Positions 9,273-18,515 are shown, counted from the stretch's first letter. The stretch is DNA of 64,000 nucleotides from Ulvibacterium sp965248315 (GCF_965248315.1 NZ_CBDFIX010000002.1:992001-1056000); one strand, 5' to 3'. The notes: generated by a model not told the origin, from the letters alone. Program-made: numbers and translations.

Positions 9273-11732
9273 TTAGAAAGTATAGGATACCGTGGTCATC
9301 ACGTTTCGGGGCGCACCCGGAAAGGCCCTGATAAAGTCATAACCGCCGACCCAATGGGTTTTATCAAAGATGTTGTTGATATTCAATTGAATCTGGAATT
9401 TGTCCAATTGGTAATAAATTGCCGCATCGAACAATTCGTAACCCGGAAATAGTGGGGGTTCCGGGGTACGTACGATAGATCCGAACCGCTCGGTAACAAA
9501 ATTGGCGCCCAATCCAAAACCGACCCCTTTAAAAGCGCCTCGGTCTATGACGTATTTGCTCCAAATATTTCCGGTATGTCTTGGGGCGTTGGGTTTTTGC
9601 CGTCCAATTTCGCTGGGGTCATCACTTTCGGCTATGGTCGCTTCATTAAAGGAATAACTGGCTACCAAACTCCAATTGGGCGCTATTTTTCCGGCCAGGT
9701 CAAATTCCACTCCTTTGGATTCCTCTTCTCCGATCTGTATTAGCAAATCGGGCCTAGTAGCGTCATTGGCATTGTATAATTCTCCCTGTTGGGTTAAATA
9801 ATATAGAGCGATGGAAGCACTCAATCGACCATTAAACCAATCGGTTTTGGCACCGAACTCTATCAATTCACTGGTTAGGGCATCAAAAGGTCCCCCGGCA
9901 TTGGGATCTGCTATAACACTAGCTGTTTGGGGTTGATAACCCTCAACATAAGTGCCATAAAGATTGATGTTATCGTTCAAGGAATAGACCAGTCCCACGC
10001 GGGGTAAAAGCACATCCTGCTCTATTTTTTCCTCTTCACTGGTCTTAAAATTGAGGTCGTCTATGTAATATTCTTGGCGCAGACCCAACAATAATCTGAA
10101 ATCGCCCCAATTGGCCTGATTTTGAATATAGATACCATGGGAGCTCAACCGACTTGTAGGGAACTGGTTGGTAGCGTACGTGTAGTCGGCAAAATTTCGA
10201 ATTTGATTGGCCGTGGGATCTGTCAAGTCAAAATGAGGCACATTGGGCACCGGATTACCATCCTCATCCAGCACAAAGGCATCGGCATTGTCCGGATCAA
10301 AGCTATTGGAGGTTCCTGAACCATCGGCCAGAAGGTAGCCCCTGGCTTGTAATTGGGATCCCCCGGGCTCCAAAAGTTGCTGAAAATAGTCGTATCCCAC
10401 CAACAATTGGTTGCTTATCTCACCTATGTCAAAATTGTAATTGAAATAGTTGTTGAAGTTGTCATTGTTCCATTTACGATTACGGATAAATACCCGCATT
10501 TCCACTTTTTGGGGATCCCGGGTGCCATCTCCCAAACTGGCAAAAGTATTGGCCGTCCTATGTTCTTGAAGATCTTCGCGGTAGCTACTTCGCATATAAA
10601 TACTATTAAAGCTAAGTCTATCCGAAAACTCATGACGTAAGGAAAGTGTGGCATTGATGCTTTCTTCCTTTAGGAAATCATTGGCCGCGTTCAATGCTTT
10701 GGTGATAGGTACGGAGAAAAGATCGCCATCTCCAAAAACGGCCTGACCCCGATCCAAACGTCCTTCGGAACCTTGATAAACGATATCCACGTTCAATCGG
10801 GTTTTATCCGAGGGGAGGAATGAAAAGGAAGGGGCCACTACCAAGTTCTTGTCGAACTGCAAATCCCTAAAATTGCCCGAATTCTCATATCCCAGATTAA
10901 TGCGATATAACAACTTGCCGTCTTCGGTCATGGGGCCGGTGAAATCGCCCAGGGTGCGGAAAGTATTGAAACTGCCCACGGTAGCCGTGATGGATTGCCG
11001 CTCCTCGTCCAAGGGTTTTTTGGTCACACGGTTAATGGTACCTCCCGGGGAAGCGTTCCCGAAAAGGGCGGATGCCGGACCCTTAATGACCTCTACCCTT
11101 TCTATGTGTGGAATTAGCTGCTGTTTCCAGAAACTGGTAAAGGCCCGCATACCATTGACCAAGTTTCCGGATGTACGTTGGCCGGATACCCGAAACCCGC
11201 GTATGGTGATATCGTTGTAAAATGAAAACTGGTTTACTCCACTGATGTTTTTTACCACATCGTTTACCCGGAAGGCTGCCTGATCTAGGGCTAATTCCTT
11301 GGTCACATAACTGATGGCCTGGGGAACGTCCCGTAACAAGGTGGCCGATTTGGTCCCTATAAAAGAGGAGGTATTCTTGTAACCCGTTTCCTTTCTACCG
11401 ATAATCTCCACGGATTGTAATTGGTTTACGTTTTCAGTAAGCATAAAGTCCAAAGTAATCGTTTGTCCAGCAGCTACCGTTACTGTTTTTTGTACCGTAT
11501 TAAAACCGATACTACTAGCAATTATAACCTGTTCGCCGGCTGGAACATTATCCAGAACATAGCGACCCTTGGCATCCGACGCGATTCCTAAGCTGGTGCT
11601 TTCTACACGGACATTTACAAAGGCTATGGGTTGGTTGTTGTCATCCATAATAGTTCCTGTAACCGTTCCAGTTTGGGCTTGACTACTTAATAAGGCGAAA
11701 AAAGAGAGAAGGATAATTGGTATGGTTTTCAT
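9273..11732 (-). CDS. TonB-dependent siderophore receptor
   Basis: The 819-residue outer-membrane protein starts at 11732 (MKTIPIILLSFFALLSSQAQ, a good signal peptide). An upstream in-frame extension to 11783 would place 17 odd residues before the signal and cover the -7 promoter element, so it was rejected. Residues ~22-100 form a carboxypeptidase-D-like regulatory domain. The plug follows (LLRDVPQAISYVTKELA, then DITIRGFRVSG and IERVEVIKGPASALFGNASPGG), and the beta-barrel ends in the terminal aromatic VSYTF. These plug motifs are those of the siderophore (FhuE/FpvA-like) subfamily. It presumably imports a ferric siderophore with TonB energy and heads the three-gene operon that continues into the PepSY protein. 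Confidence 0.93.
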   Translation of the reverse strand: MKTIPIILLSFFALLSSQAQTGTVTGTIMDDNNQPIAFVNVRVESTSLGIASDAKGRYVLDNVPAGEQVIIASSIGFNTVQKTVTVAAGQTITLDFMLTENVNQLQSVEIIGRKETGYKNTSSFIGTKSATLLRDVPQAISYVTKELALDQAAFRVNDVVKNISGVNQFSFYNDITIRGFRVSGQRTSGNLVNGMRAFTSFWKQQLIPHIERVEVIKGPASALFGNASPGGTINRVTKKPLDEERQSITATVGSFNTFRTLGDFTGPMTEDGKLLYRINLGYENSGNFRDLQFDKNLVVAPSFSFLPSDKTRLNVDIVYQGSEGRLDRGQAVFGDGDLFSVPITKALNAANDFLKEESINATLSLRHEFSDRLSFNSIYMRSSYREDLQEHRTANTFASLGDGTRDPQKVEMRVFIRNRKWNNDNFNNYFNYNFDIGEISNQLLVGYDYFQQLLEPGGSQLQARGYLLADGSGTSNSFDPDNADAFVLDEDGNPVPNVPHFDLTDPTANQIRNFADYTYATNQFPTSRLSSHGIYIQNQANWGDFRLLLGLRQEYYIDDLNFKTSEEEKIEQDVLLPRVGLVYSLNDNINLYGTYVEGYQPQTASVIADPNAGGPFDALTSELIEFGAKTDWFNGRLSASIALYYLTQQGELYNANDATRPDLLIQIGEEESKGVEFDLAGKIAPNWSLVASYSFNEATIAESDDPSEIGRQKPNAPRHTGNIWSKYVIDRGAFKGVGFGLGANFVTERFGSIVRTPEPPLFPGYELFDAAIYYQLDKFQIQLNINNIFDKTHWVGGYDFIRAFPGAPRNVMTTVSYTF

Positions 11733-11766
11733 ATTATTTTTAATTAGATTAATTCTAAATAGATAA

Positions 11767-11798
11767 CAAATATAGAAGCCCATTTTGTTTTGGGCAAG
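11767..11798 (-). promoter_or_regulatory. Promoter of the siderophore-receptor operon with an inverted repeat in its spacer
   Basis: On the minus strand a perfect Bacteroidota -7 element, TATATTTG (11774-11767), lies 20 bases downstream of CTTG (11798-11795) as the -33 element. The spacer contains an imperfect palindrome GCCCA-N8-TGGGC (11778-11795), a plausible repressor site because binding would block polymerase. The predicted transcription start near 11760 leaves a short leader of about 30 nt before the ATG at 11732. The elements are seen in sequence; the function is inferred. Confidence 0.6.
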
Positions 11799-11967
11799 TC
11801 TTTTATATGATTTTTTTGTAAAGTCATTGGACCATATGATGCACTACATAAGGAAAGATTTTAGGGTAAATCATCTAGGCTTAGATATCCAATTTGAAAC
11901 GGCTATCTTTAAGGACTTGGGACGAAACCTTTTAAAAGATTTTCCTGGGTTAGAGGAAATTTGGATT

Positions 11968-12864
11968 ATGTTTTCCGGGATTAAGTTGAAATCGATATCT
12001 CATTTTTTTGCACAGCCTTACCCCTTTTATTATAAAGGAAAGGACTTGTCCATAGTGGTTTTTGCAATTTTCGTATTCGTGATTTTCTTCAACTTTTTTG
12101 TAGAGCCATTCAATGTAAATCGGGATGAGCACATTATGCACTATTTTTGGATTTCGGTTATCCATTCCCTGGTTCCTATATTAGTTTTGCTTTTACTTGT
12201 TGGGCCCTTACTTTATAGGAATGTATGGATTGATTCATGGAACATAAAAAAGGAAACTTTTTTGCTCCTAAGCTTTTTTCTTTTTACCGGGATTGGGCAA
12301 TTTTTGATTCGGGACCTTATTTATGATAACCCCAATAACTGGTCATGGGGTTATTTTTTTGAGGAAATTCGAAACACCTTTATCGTAGGTACCTTATTGA
12401 TGCTCATCTTAATCCCCCTAAACTTCAATCGTCTGTATCTCCGGAACCAAAGAAGAGCTGCTCTGTTTCAGGAGAAATCCAGGTCGGTTTTGGACACTAA
12501 AAGAAGAGAAGGCCTCACTTCGATTTTTATCAAGACACAGCTTAAAAGTGATGATTTTGAACTTTATCCGGACGAGTTCATCTATGCACGCTCGGACAAG
12601 AATTATCTAGAGATTTTCTTGAAGAAAGAAGAAAAATTGCTAAAACAGGTGAAACGGATGACCATAAAGGAGTTGGATGTAAAGCTGTCCTGTTTTTCCT
12701 TTATTACCAGAACACACCGTTCCTATCTCGTAAATCTTCATCAAGTAGCTAAAGTTTCCGGGAATGCCCAGGGATACCGTTTGGAGCTAAAGGATGTTCC
12801 CGATATCGTTCCTGTATCACGTACAACGATTCATCGTTTTGAACAGCAACTGCAAAAAATTTAA
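11968..12864 (+). CDS. Membrane-anchored LytTR-family transcription regulator
   Basis: The 298-residue protein (start chosen at 11968) has four hydrophobic helices in the first half (from SIVVFAIFVFVIFFNFFVEPF through TFIVGTLLMLILIPLNF). A C-terminal LytTR DNA-binding domain covers about residues 200-298 (YARSDKNYLEIFLKKEEKLL, then FITRTHRSYLVNLHQVAKV and VPVSRTTIHRF). The frame is open back to 11785, but the extra 61 residues look unstructured, and 11968 has a GAGGA sequence about 10 bases upstream, so the shorter form is preferred. Such membrane-LytTR proteins are common single-component regulators in Flavobacteria. It is divergent from the iron-uptake operon and may control it, an inference from position. 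Confidence 0.82.
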   Translation: MFSGIKLKSISHFFAQPYPFYYKGKDLSIVVFAIFVFVIFFNFFVEPFNVNRDEHIMHYFWISVIHSLVPILVLLLLVGPLLYRNVWIDSWNIKKETFLLLSFFLFTGIGQFLIRDLIYDNPNNWSWGYFFEEIRNTFIVGTLLMLILIPLNFNRLYLRNQRRAALFQEKSRSVLDTKRREGLTSIFIKTQLKSDDFELYPDEFIYARSDKNYLEIFLKKEEKLLKQVKRMTIKELDVKLSCFSFITRTHRSYLVNLHQVAKVSGNAQGYRLELKDVPDIVPVSRTTIHRFEQQLQKI

Positions 12865-12959
12865 AGGGGTTTTGTTGTCCGTAACAAAAACTTGTCGTTC
12901 ATCCCAGGACAATTTTCTGCCTTTGGGGAAACCCTACTTTTGGCACAAAACGAACAATT

Positions 12960-14081
12960 ATGATACGACGGTACGACTTGGATTGGCTGAGGGTTGGGGT
13001 CTTTGCCCTCCTCATTTTTTATCATGTAGGGATGTTTTTTGTCCCCTGGGGATGGCATATAAAGAATAATGTCATCTATGAATGGCCTACCTATCCTATG
13101 CTGTTTATAAATCAATGGCGTTTGCCCATCCTCTTTGTCATTTCGGGAATGGGAACCTATTATGCGTTGGGTAAACGTTCGGGAAAACAGTTTGCCTCGG
13201 AACGAATCCGAAGGTTATATATTCCCTTGGCCTTTGGGATGTTATTGATCGTGCCTCCACAGGTGTATTTGGAACGTGTTATAAATGGACAGTTTAGCGG
13301 AAGCTTTTTTGCCTTTTGGCCAAAACATGCCTTTACCTGGATCTATCCGGAAGGCAACCTAAGTTGGCATCACCTCTGGTTCCTTCCCTATTTGTTGGTA
13401 TACTCCCTAATTTTATTACCTATATTCCTCAGATTACGGAACAATCCACAAAACGGACTGCTCCTGTGGGTACAAAAAAGGATAAAAAAACCATTTGGTC
13501 TTTTTTTGTTTTTGCCACCTCTATATTTGGCCGAGGCCTTTATGGAGCCTTTCTTTCCGGTTACCCATGCCTTGGTGGATGACTGGTTTACCTTTGTGAA
13601 TTATCTGTTGTTTTTCTTTTTTGGTTTTGTATTGATTTCTGTTCAAGAGGTTTTTTGGAACATGGTAGGCCGGTACCGAAGATATTATCTGTATTGCGGT
13701 ATTTTTGGATTCTCGGTATGGTTGTGTATCCGATTGCTGTTGGAGGATACAACGTTGGTTCACTTTACGGAGGCCTTTGTGAAGGTCTTTAATCTGTGGT
13801 CTTGGATTTTGGTCCTTTTTGGATATGCAGCTACCTACCTCAACAAAAAAAGCGAGTTGCTTTCCTATTGTAATCGGGCCGTATACCCATTTTATATACT
13901 ACATCAGACCCTAACCATTATCATCGGGTATTATGTAATGGATTTATCCTGGTCCCTGTTTGCAAAAATCATAGTAATGAGTGTAGGGACTTTCGGTGGA
14001 TGTTGGGTGCTCTATGAATTCCTTATTCGAAGATGGAAAGTTACCCGGTTACTGTTCGGTCTTAAACCTAAATCACAATGA
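12960..14081 (+). CDS. Acyltransferase family 3 membrane protein
   Basis: The 373-residue protein has about ten membrane spans and the N-terminal YDLDWLRVGVFALLIFYHVG motif of the acyltransferase-3/OpgC (MdoC-like) family, with the conserved Asp-x-x-Arg and the helix-1 histidine. These enzymes transfer acetyl or succinyl groups from the cytosol to surface glycans or small acceptors. The acceptor is not readable here. The gene starts 95 bp after the LytTR gene and overlaps the convergent aldo/keto reductase gene by nine bases at the 3' ends. The length is normal for the family and no frameshift or missing motif was seen. Confidence 0.85.
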   Translation: MIRRYDLDWLRVGVFALLIFYHVGMFFVPWGWHIKNNVIYEWPTYPMLFINQWRLPILFVISGMGTYYALGKRSGKQFASERIRRLYIPLAFGMLLIVPPQVYLERVINGQFSGSFFAFWPKHAFTWIYPEGNLSWHHLWFLPYLLVYSLILLPIFLRLRNNPQNGLLLWVQKRIKKPFGLFLFLPPLYLAEAFMEPFFPVTHALVDDWFTFVNYLLFFFFGFVLISVQEVFWNMVGRYRRYYLYCGIFGFSVWLCIRLLLEDTTLVHFTEAFVKVFNLWSWILVLFGYAATYLNKKSELLSYCNRAVYPFYILHQTLTIIIGYYVMDLSWSLFAKIIVMSVGTFGGCWVLYEFLIRRWKVTRLLFGLKPKSQ

Positions 14082-14996
14082 TTTTAAATAGGATACCATT
14101 TTCTCCCTACCTGAGGTATCGGGAAGGGCTCCATAACCTGCCATCATATTATCGATGACATGATGGGGTTTGGAAGTACCGGGAATGGCGCAGGTAACCG
14201 CTTCATGGGAAAGAATGAATTTTAAAAAGTATTGCCCCCAGCTTTTAATATCATAATCCGAACTCCACCCGGGCAACGATCGTCCCTTGACTTTTCGAAA
14301 TAAAGAACCACTATCATAGGGTTGATTGATGATAACTGCGGTCCGGTTTTGTTGACAGGTATCCAAGAGCGACTTTTCTGCATGACGTGACAGGATGGAG
14401 TAATTGAACTGTACAAAATCCGGTTTTTCTTGACGGATAATTTTTTCTAGGGTTTCATGGGCGGAATTCACATAATGCGTCAATCCCCAATACCGAATCT
14501 TACCGGTTTCCTTCCAGGCCCGTAGTGTCTTTACATGGGTTTGCCAATCCACTAGGTTATGGATCTGCATCAGATCCATCGTGGAACGCCGCATTTTTTT
14601 AAGGGAGCTGTTCATCTGATCAATGCCGGCCTGCTTACCCGAGGTCCAGACCTTAGTGGCATAGAAAAAGGAGTTTTGACTGTCCAACGCTGCCGACACC
14701 TTGCCCACGGTGGCTTCCGAACTCCCATACATGGGCGAGGAGTCTATGACCTTACCACCCAATTTGTGCATTTCCAATAATACCTGCTGTCTTACCTTCA
14801 ACGCTTCTGAGGAATTCCCAATGTCAAAAGTGAGCCAGGTACCCAACCCAACAATGGGCAATTGCTCCCCAGAACTGGGAATAGCCCTTTGGTGGATGCT
14901 TTCCTTTATCGAGAATGAAAATAGGGAAGGCAAAGTGGTCAGGCCCAATCCGGCAAGGCTAGAGAGTTTTAAAATTTCTCGTCTGGAATAGTGCAT
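14073..14996 (-). CDS. Exported aldo/keto reductase
   Basis: The 307-residue protein begins with a Tat-like leader (YSRREILKLSSLAGLG), suggesting folded export to the periplasm with a bound cofactor. The aldo/keto reductase catalytic tetrad is visible: Asp and Tyr in VIDSSPMYGSSE, Lys in ATKVW and His in LMQIHNL. AKRs reduce carbonyls with NADPH; periplasmic Tat-exported members are recurrent in Bacteroidota but their substrates are poorly defined. The gene overlaps the convergent acyltransferase gene by nine bases. A 93-bp gap separates its start from the next minus-strand gene upstream, so it may have its own promoter. Confidence 0.88.
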   Translation of the reverse strand: MHYSRREILKLSSLAGLGLTTLPSLFSFSIKESIHQRAIPSSGEQLPIVGLGTWLTFDIGNSSEALKVRQQVLLEMHKLGGKVIDSSPMYGSSEATVGKVSAALDSQNSFFYATKVWTSGKQAGIDQMNSSLKKMRRSTMDLMQIHNLVDWQTHVKTLRAWKETGKIRYWGLTHYVNSAHETLEKIIRQEKPDFVQFNYSILSRHAEKSLLDTCQQNRTAVIINQPYDSGSLFRKVKGRSLPGWSSDYDIKSWGQYFLKFILSHEAVTCAIPGTSKPHHVIDNMMAGYGALPDTSGREKMVSYLKSL

Positions 14997-15089
14997 TACG
15001 AATGGCTTTTTGAAAGATGAACCTCAAAGTAGAACATTCTTGGCAAAGCCTATGTTAAGGGATTGTGAATTAATGGGACCATCCCATAA

Positions 15090-15353
15090 TCAAGAGATTG
15101 CCCACCAAAGGCAATACAGGATAAAAGCAGTGACACTGATGGCCAAAAACCAAACGGTACGTGCTTCGCGCTTGTAATCCTTGATTTTTTGACGAATGCG
15201 CTTCATATCCTGATCTGTAGACTCCTTTAGATCGAGTTTGGTCACACCTTCTTGCCCGAAAACATCTCCCTTATCGCGAAGCTTGCGTTTTTTTAAAAGG
15301 TTTCGGTTGTTTTTTAAACTTGTAATAGCCCCTGCGATGCCTCCTCCTGCCAT
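15090..15353 (-). CDS. Small conserved protein with C-terminal membrane anchor
   Basis: The 87-residue protein starts with a glycine-rich MAGGGIAGAI segment, has a basic and charged middle (KNNRNLLKKRKLRDKG, KRIRQKIKDYKREAR) predicted to be helical, and ends with one membrane helix (VWFLAISVTAFILYCLWW). I do not recognise a named family. The layout (soluble charged part, tail anchor) is common among small flavobacterial proteins annotated as hypothetical. It stands between the aldo/keto reductase and gamma-glutamyltransferase genes, all on the minus strand with about 90-bp gaps. Its coding status rests on sensible composition and a clean start and stop. Confidence 0.7.
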   Translation of the reverse strand: MAGGGIAGAITSLKNNRNLLKKRKLRDKGDVFGQEGVTKLDLKESTDQDMKRIRQKIKDYKREARTVWFLAISVTAFILYCLWWAIS

Positions 15354-15440
15354 GATCTTGTAGTGTTAATTTAACTATTGGTAGTAGAAATGAAGGCTTT
15401 GTTACAAAAATGCAAAGAGCTGGTCTAGGCACGAATAACT

Positions 15441-17138
15441 TCAATATCCGGCCGCCTGCCCATCCTTACGGCTTTCAGAGGCTCCGTGATACACTTGGTT
15501 TTCTGCATCCCATAAAATGGCCTGATAGCCACCATAGGCACCACGCGTAAACCCTACTTTATGCCTTTTGTCCATTAATCCACGAACAGTGGAATATGGA
15601 ATGCCAGACTCCACACGAACCTGTCCCGTACCTTCAGGAGTTTCCCCTGTAGGACTGTTGCCTCCGGTATGGTCCCAACGCGGGGCATCACCGGCTTCCT
15701 GTAAATTCATGCCGAAATCGATGAGGTTCATGACAATCTGGGAATGACCTTGTGGTTGGAAATCACCTCCCATAACCCCAAAACTTACAAAGGGTTGGCC
15801 ATCCTTGGTGATAAAGGCGGGAATAATGGTATGAAAAGGTCGCTTTCCAGGTTCATAGGTGTTGGCCTGTCCACGCTTAAGGCTAAAAAGCTCTCCCCTA
15901 TCTTGCAGCATAAAACCAAGTTTAGGGGGTACCATCCCGGAACCCATACCCCGATAGTTGCTTTGGATTAAGGAAATCATCGTTCCATTCTTGTCGGCAA
16001 CGGTCATATAGATGGTCTCACCAGCACTAATTTCACCTGCTTCATAGCTATTGGCCCGTTCGCCAATCAATTTTCTTCGCTCCTCGGCATAGGTGTCGGA
16101 CAGTAATTCCGCGATAGGGACGTTTACGAAATCCATGTCCGCATAGTATTTGGCCCGATCCTCGAAGGCCAATTTTTTGGCCTCGGTAAATAAGTGTAAA
16201 TGCTCCGTACTGCCAAATTCAATATCGGAGAAATCGTAACCTTCCAAGATTTGTAACATTTGTAAGGCGGCAATACCTTGGCCATTGGGGGGGAGTTCCC
16301 AGACATCATATCCACGATAATTGACGGAAACAGGTTCTACCCATTCGGATCGGTGCGCTGCAAGATCTTTGGAGGAAAGGAATCCACCTTGTTCCTTGAT
16401 GAACTTTCCGATAGTTTTTGCAATTTCCCCCTTGTAAAAGGCATCGCGCCCGCCTTCGGCAATTTTCTTGTAGGTATTGGCGAGATAAGGATTTTTGTAG
16501 ATTTCCCCTTCATTAGGAAGTCGCCCGTTATTTTGTGCCATATAGGTGTCCTCGATGTTGAGGAACCCTTGCGATTCATAATACGGGATGGAACGTTGCA
16601 TATAAAAAGCAATCAGTTCCGTTAACGGAAATCCCTTTTCCGCATAGTCGATAGCCGGACCCAAAAGCTCGGCCATAGGCTTGGAACCAAATTTGCCATG
16701 TAACTCGAACCACCCATCCACGGCCCCCGGCACACTTACCGGCAAGGGCCCAAGAGCAGGGATTTTCTCCATTTTTTCCTTTTCAAAATAATCCAAGGTT
16801 AGATCTTTGGGGGAACGCCCACTGGCATTGAGCCCATAGAGTTTCTGGGTCTTACCGTCCCAAACGATGGCGAACAGGTCACCCCCGATACCACATCCTG
16901 TTGGTTCCATAAGTCCAAGGGCGGCATTGGCCGCAATAGCAGCATCTATGGCATTGCCTCCTTTTTTCAGGATATCCACCCCAATTTGGGTGGCTAGGGG
17001 ATGACTGGTGGCCACCATCCCGTTTTGCGCCAATACTTCAGAACGGGTCGCAAAGGGTTGGCCAGTTACCCGATCTTGGGCATGGCTTAGGTTGAAAGTG
17101 GTTAAAAGTGTAAAAACGCAAAGTAAAGAAGTTCTCAT
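15441..17138 (-). CDS. ggt: Gamma-glutamyltransferase
   Basis: The 565-residue secreted enzyme has a signal peptide MRTSLLCVFTLLTTFNLSHA. It hydrolyses or transfers the gamma-glutamyl group of glutathione and similar peptides in the periplasm. It is an Ntn-hydrolase made as a precursor that cuts itself; Thr375 in GETIYMTVADKNG aligns with the family's autocatalytic threonine, which becomes the N-terminus of the small subunit. Other family features seen are VATSHPLATQIGVDILKKGGNAIDAA and EPTGCGIGGDLFA near the start, and GGDFQPQGHSQIVMN with DAPRWDHTGGN towards the C-terminus. The length is normal for the family. No gene follows upstream for over 600 bp. Confidence 0.95.
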   Translation of the reverse strand: MRTSLLCVFTLLTTFNLSHAQDRVTGQPFATRSEVLAQNGMVATSHPLATQIGVDILKKGGNAIDAAIAANAALGLMEPTGCGIGGDLFAIVWDGKTQKLYGLNASGRSPKDLTLDYFEKEKMEKIPALGPLPVSVPGAVDGWFELHGKFGSKPMAELLGPAIDYAEKGFPLTELIAFYMQRSIPYYESQGFLNIEDTYMAQNNGRLPNEGEIYKNPYLANTYKKIAEGGRDAFYKGEIAKTIGKFIKEQGGFLSSKDLAAHRSEWVEPVSVNYRGYDVWELPPNGQGIAALQMLQILEGYDFSDIEFGSTEHLHLFTEAKKLAFEDRAKYYADMDFVNVPIAELLSDTYAEERRKLIGERANSYEAGEISAGETIYMTVADKNGTMISLIQSNYRGMGSGMVPPKLGFMLQDRGELFSLKRGQANTYEPGKRPFHTIIPAFITKDGQPFVSFGVMGGDFQPQGHSQIVMNLIDFGMNLQEAGDAPRWDHTGGNSPTGETPEGTGQVRVESGIPYSTVRGLMDKRHKVGFTRGAYGGYQAILWDAENQVYHGASESRKDGQAAGY

Positions 17139-17293
17139 CCCGGCAATTTTTTTGAATCGCTCTAAAGTACAAAAAGTTGTATTGGGTAATTTGTTTTCTT
17201 TCCGATTTATCTAATGAAGGTCGCAGGCTTATTGGTCACTTCTTATATATCACCTAACACTTTTAATAGTTCTTATTGGGGAGATATGTTTTC

Positions 17294-17325
17294 GTTCATT
17301 TCTTTGTCTGCCCAAAGAAACGAAC
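17294..17325. repeat. Imperfect 14-bp inverted repeat
   Basis: GTTCATTTCTTTGT and CCAAAGAAACGAAC (12 of 14 positions pair) flank a 4-base centre. The sequence type resembles short palindromic intergenic repeats in Flavobacteria as I recall them; copy number elsewhere in the genome is unknown. Confidence 0.45.
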
Positions 17326-17386
17326 CAAAGAAAGGGACACTTTCCCGCAGGAATTTTTGCTCCGCAAAACCGGTGTCAAAACTTCG

Positions 17387-17411
17387 CCAAAAATGACTTG
17401 GTCATTTTTGG
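17387..17411. repeat. Perfect 11-bp inverted repeat with 3-base loop
   Basis: CCAAAAATGAC and GTCATTTTTGG are exact complements around TTG. No T-run follows on either strand, so it does not look like an intrinsic terminator. It lies 62 bp from the preceding inverted repeat and may be part of the same element. Confidence 0.55.
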
Positions 17412-17579
17412 TGCCATTCGAAGCTTTTTTCACCTATTCTTCGGGAAAGATAGCCTTGAAAAGAGAGCTTTCGAATCATTCAATTTTAATTATGAAAATG
17501 TCAACATATAATACTGGAAAATTCCTAATGGCCTATGGTACAATGCCCTTTCCCGGTTCAAAATCCACCTGATTTTTAG

Positions 17580-17599
17580 AGGGGTATTTACCCCTTTTT
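17580..17599 (+). terminator. Hairpin with T-run (orphan terminator candidate)
   Basis: AGGGGT-ATTT-ACCCCT followed by TTTT on the plus strand has intrinsic-terminator form. No plus-strand gene precedes it within the gap, so either a short unseen transcript ends here or the structure belongs to the repeat element. Confidence 0.4.
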
Positions 17600-17753
17600 C
17601 CACCGTCTCTCGACCCGTTTTCCTGTAGTCCTGAATTCTTAACTATTTGATATTCATACAAATAAAATAGTCATCATGACACGGCCATATCTTCCTTGCT
17701 TTTTTCGAATGCTTTTCTCTCCTACATTAGCCTTGAATTTAAAAGAACAAATC

Positions 17754-17867
17754 ATGGAAGCAACATTGGATGAAAAATTACTTCAGAAAATCCATTATGG
17801 ATTAATCATTGCGGTAGCTATTATTGGTATTATATTAATATGTGCCAGTATTTTTACCCATCTCTAA
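17754..17867 (+). CDS. Tiny single-span membrane protein (37 aa)
   Basis: From ATG 17754 the product is 37 residues: a short acidic/basic N-terminus (MEATLDEKLLQKIHYG) and one membrane helix (LIIAVAIIGIILICASIF) ending THL. An in-frame ATG at 17676 would add 26 residues of poor quality. It precedes the two-component cassette at 18003 by 135 bp on the same strand. No family is recognised; it is called on composition only. Confidence 0.45.
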   Translation: MEATLDEKLLQKIHYGLIIAVAIIGIILICASIFTHL

Positions 17868-18002
17868 AGACAGGGATGAAAGGATGTCTCTAGAAGAATT
17901 CTATGTATCTTTAAGAGGCAAAGTTTATCGGCAAGTCTCATGAAATGAGCTTAGGATAAATTAACAAAACCGAACAACACACTAAACTTTAAAACATCGA
18001 AT

Positions 18003-18512
18003 ATGGAAACCAACAGAAACGCGCGAATTTTTATAGCGATTTTAATCTTGATTATTATTGCCTTACTCATCAATAATTGTACAGATCGCCCTTCTTCAAA
18101 GGAGATACCGCCCCCTTCCCAAACCATTAGCTTGGACCAAGCACAGAGACTACAGGAGGAATACGTGCGTACCAGAAGTGAAATCGTCAACAAAACTCTG
18201 GGTTTTGAGGATACCCGTGACTTTTGGTTCTCCCTGGATAGTTTGGAGCAGTATATCCGTTATGTCCGCAGTGAGAGCGCAAAGCAAGGGCTTGAAGATT
18301 TGGGACTACGTATTTTTTATGCCGCTTACCCTGAGGGAGGAAAAGAGCAATGGCCTGATCCAGGGTTCTCTACGGTTATTATTGTACCTACCAATGGGAA
18401 ACCAAGTTTGGGCAATGGATTTTTTCCAATGCCACCAGTGCAATCTACTTCAGGTGGTATCCGGGCATATAATTATGGGGGCGCAGGAAAACCTCCCAAG
18501 AAGGTCCGATAA
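18003..18512 (+). CDS. Membrane-anchored unknown protein, first gene of a two-component cassette
   Basis: The 169-residue protein has one N-terminal membrane helix (FIAILILIIIALLI) and a periplasmic domain. The cysteine after the helix (INNC) is a poor lipobox, so a membrane anchor is more likely than a lipoprotein. A central region, FWFSLDSLEQYIRYVRSES, is followed by a distinctive stretch IFYAAYPEGGKEQWPDPG and a glycine/proline-rich tail. No named domain is recognised. It lies 3 bp before a multi-span protein, which overlaps a histidine kinase gene followed by its response regulator, so all four are probably one functional unit; this protein could be a sensory accessory or a target. Confidence 0.75.
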   Translation: METNRNARIFIAILILIIIALLINNCTDRPSSKEIPPPSQTISLDQAQRLQEEYVRTRSEIVNKTLGFEDTRDFWFSLDSLEQYIRYVRSESAKQGLEDLGLRIFYAAYPEGGKEQWPDPGFSTVIIVPTNGKPSLGNGFFPMPPVQSTSGGIRAYNYGGAGKPPKKVR

Positions 18513-18515
18513 ATA

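Larger units (their letters stand above)
17139..17753. other. 615-bp gap with palindromic repeats and no convincing gene
   Basis: Short open frames here (17214-17396, 17276-17572) have no protein-like composition. The stretch holds two inverted repeats (17294-17325 and 17387-17411) and a hairpin with a T-run (17580-17599). The first 70 bp should carry the ggt promoter. The density of palindromes suggests a degenerate intergenic repeat element rather than random DNA. Confidence 0.5.

Noticed and set aside
11785..11967. 61-residue N-terminal extension of the LytTR regulator
   Set aside because: Poor composition, no leader, and a better ribosome site before the ATG at 11968.
17214..17572. Two short plus-strand frames in the repeat-bearing gap
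   Set aside because: They run across the inverted repeats and lack protein-like composition.
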